This document shows positions 5,659 to 5,775 of a stretch of 5,775 nucleotides of DNA, piece by piece. Source of the DNA: Acidimicrobiia bacterium. Lineage in GTDB: Bacteria > Actinomycetota > Acidimicrobiia > Acidimicrobiales > Ilumatobacteraceae. Below the pieces are notes generated by a model, which ran no database searches, was not told where the DNA came from, and saw nothing but the letters and a program-made list of their open reading frames with translations. The first letter of the stretch is position 1. Each line of letters opens with the position of its first letter. Position numbers and translations under genes: made by a program. Where the stretch lies: positions 1 through 5,775 of the forward strand of contig JACDGA010000125.1 of the NCBI GenBank assembly GCA_013815505.1, written 5' to 3'.

Positions 5659-5775
5659 CGTCGAGGCTGGCTGGCGACCGCGGCGTCGTGGCAACCGTCA
5701 TCATCTTCCCCGTCGTGCTCGCGGCGCTCGTGCTCGGGCTGCAGGCTGCGCTCGTCGCCCATGCACGTCACGTCG
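5655..5775 (+). CDS. TadE-like pseudopilin, N-terminal part (3' end outside window)
   Basis: Open frame running off the window, reading LTSRLAGDRGVVATVIIF and then a long hydrophobic helix through VVLAALVLGLQAALVAHARH. The D-R-G followed by A-T-V, F-P, a hydrophobic run and (Q)AxLxxHAR is the N-terminal pattern of TadE/TadF pseudopilins, cut after the Gly and held by one membrane helix. Start is uncertain: I found no in-frame ATG, GTG or TTG between 5562 and the DRG. CTG 5655 would overlap the pilin stop by 4 bases (CTGA), copying the operon's junction style, and is used here. GTG 5688 is the first standard start but would begin after the DRG and remove the processing site. The Glu at +5 typical of this class is absent. 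Family role: minor pilus subunit; one or two more such genes would be expected downstream. Confidence 0.65.
   Translation, partial: MTSRLAGDRGVVATVIIFPVVLAALVLGLQAALVAHARHV

Noticed and set aside
5373..5771. 132-codon - strand frame over the pilin region
   Set aside because: Antisense to the pilin candidate and TadE-like gene, which have family-like features and a strong ribosome binding site; no family seen in the antisense product.

Overview
High-GC DNA with strong G/C bias at third codon positions, GTG starts and 4-base stop/start overlaps. It carries a monoderm-style Tad/Flp pilus operon next to a FadE-type acyl-CoA dehydrogenase. This suggests an actinobacterium; an Acidimicrobiia-like lineage is my guess, with low certainty because no rRNA or marker gene is present.

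Layout. Bases 2-427 hold the 3' end of an acyl-CoA dehydrogenase gene that begins outside the window. Its last codons lie inside an 81-bp tandem repeat (402-563, two copies 80/81 identical, plus an 11-base third stub). Each unit contains two tight GC-rich hairpins. Bases 577-832 hold no gene I can support. A 33-codon small ORF with a very strong Shine-Dalgarno (833-934) ends 3 bases before the first pilus gene.

From 938 to the window end, all on the + strand, runs a Tad (tight adherence, type IVc pilus / type II secretion-like) operon: a CpaB/SAF-domain membrane protein (938-1675), a CpaE/TadZ-like P-loop-fold protein with a degenerate P-loop (1678-2388), the motor ATPase TadA/CpaF (2385-3677), platform proteins TadB (3674-4531) and TadC (4528-5403), a 68-residue Flp-like pilin candidate (5452-5658), and the start of a TadE-like pseudopilin cut off by the window end. 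Most junctions overlap by 4 bases (ATGA, GTGA), which implies translational coupling. The exception is a 48-base gap with a hairpin before the pilin gene, which has the best ribosome binding site of the operon.

Working model (known for the family, inferred here): TadA hydrolyses ATP at the cytoplasmic membrane and drives TadB/TadC to extract processed pilins from the membrane into a fibre. The CpaE/TadZ-like protein positions the machine, and the CpaB-like protein is an extracytoplasmic assembly factor. No prepilin peptidase (TadV/CpaA) and no secretin is in the window; a secretin is not expected in a monoderm.

The oddest points are the hairpin-bearing repeat that seems to have rewritten the end of the dehydrogenase gene, the loss of the P-loop lysine in the CpaE-like protein, and two pilin-like proteins that both lack the usual Glu at +5. 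I see no wholly new system: the core is a recognisable Tad locus with lineage-specific deviations.
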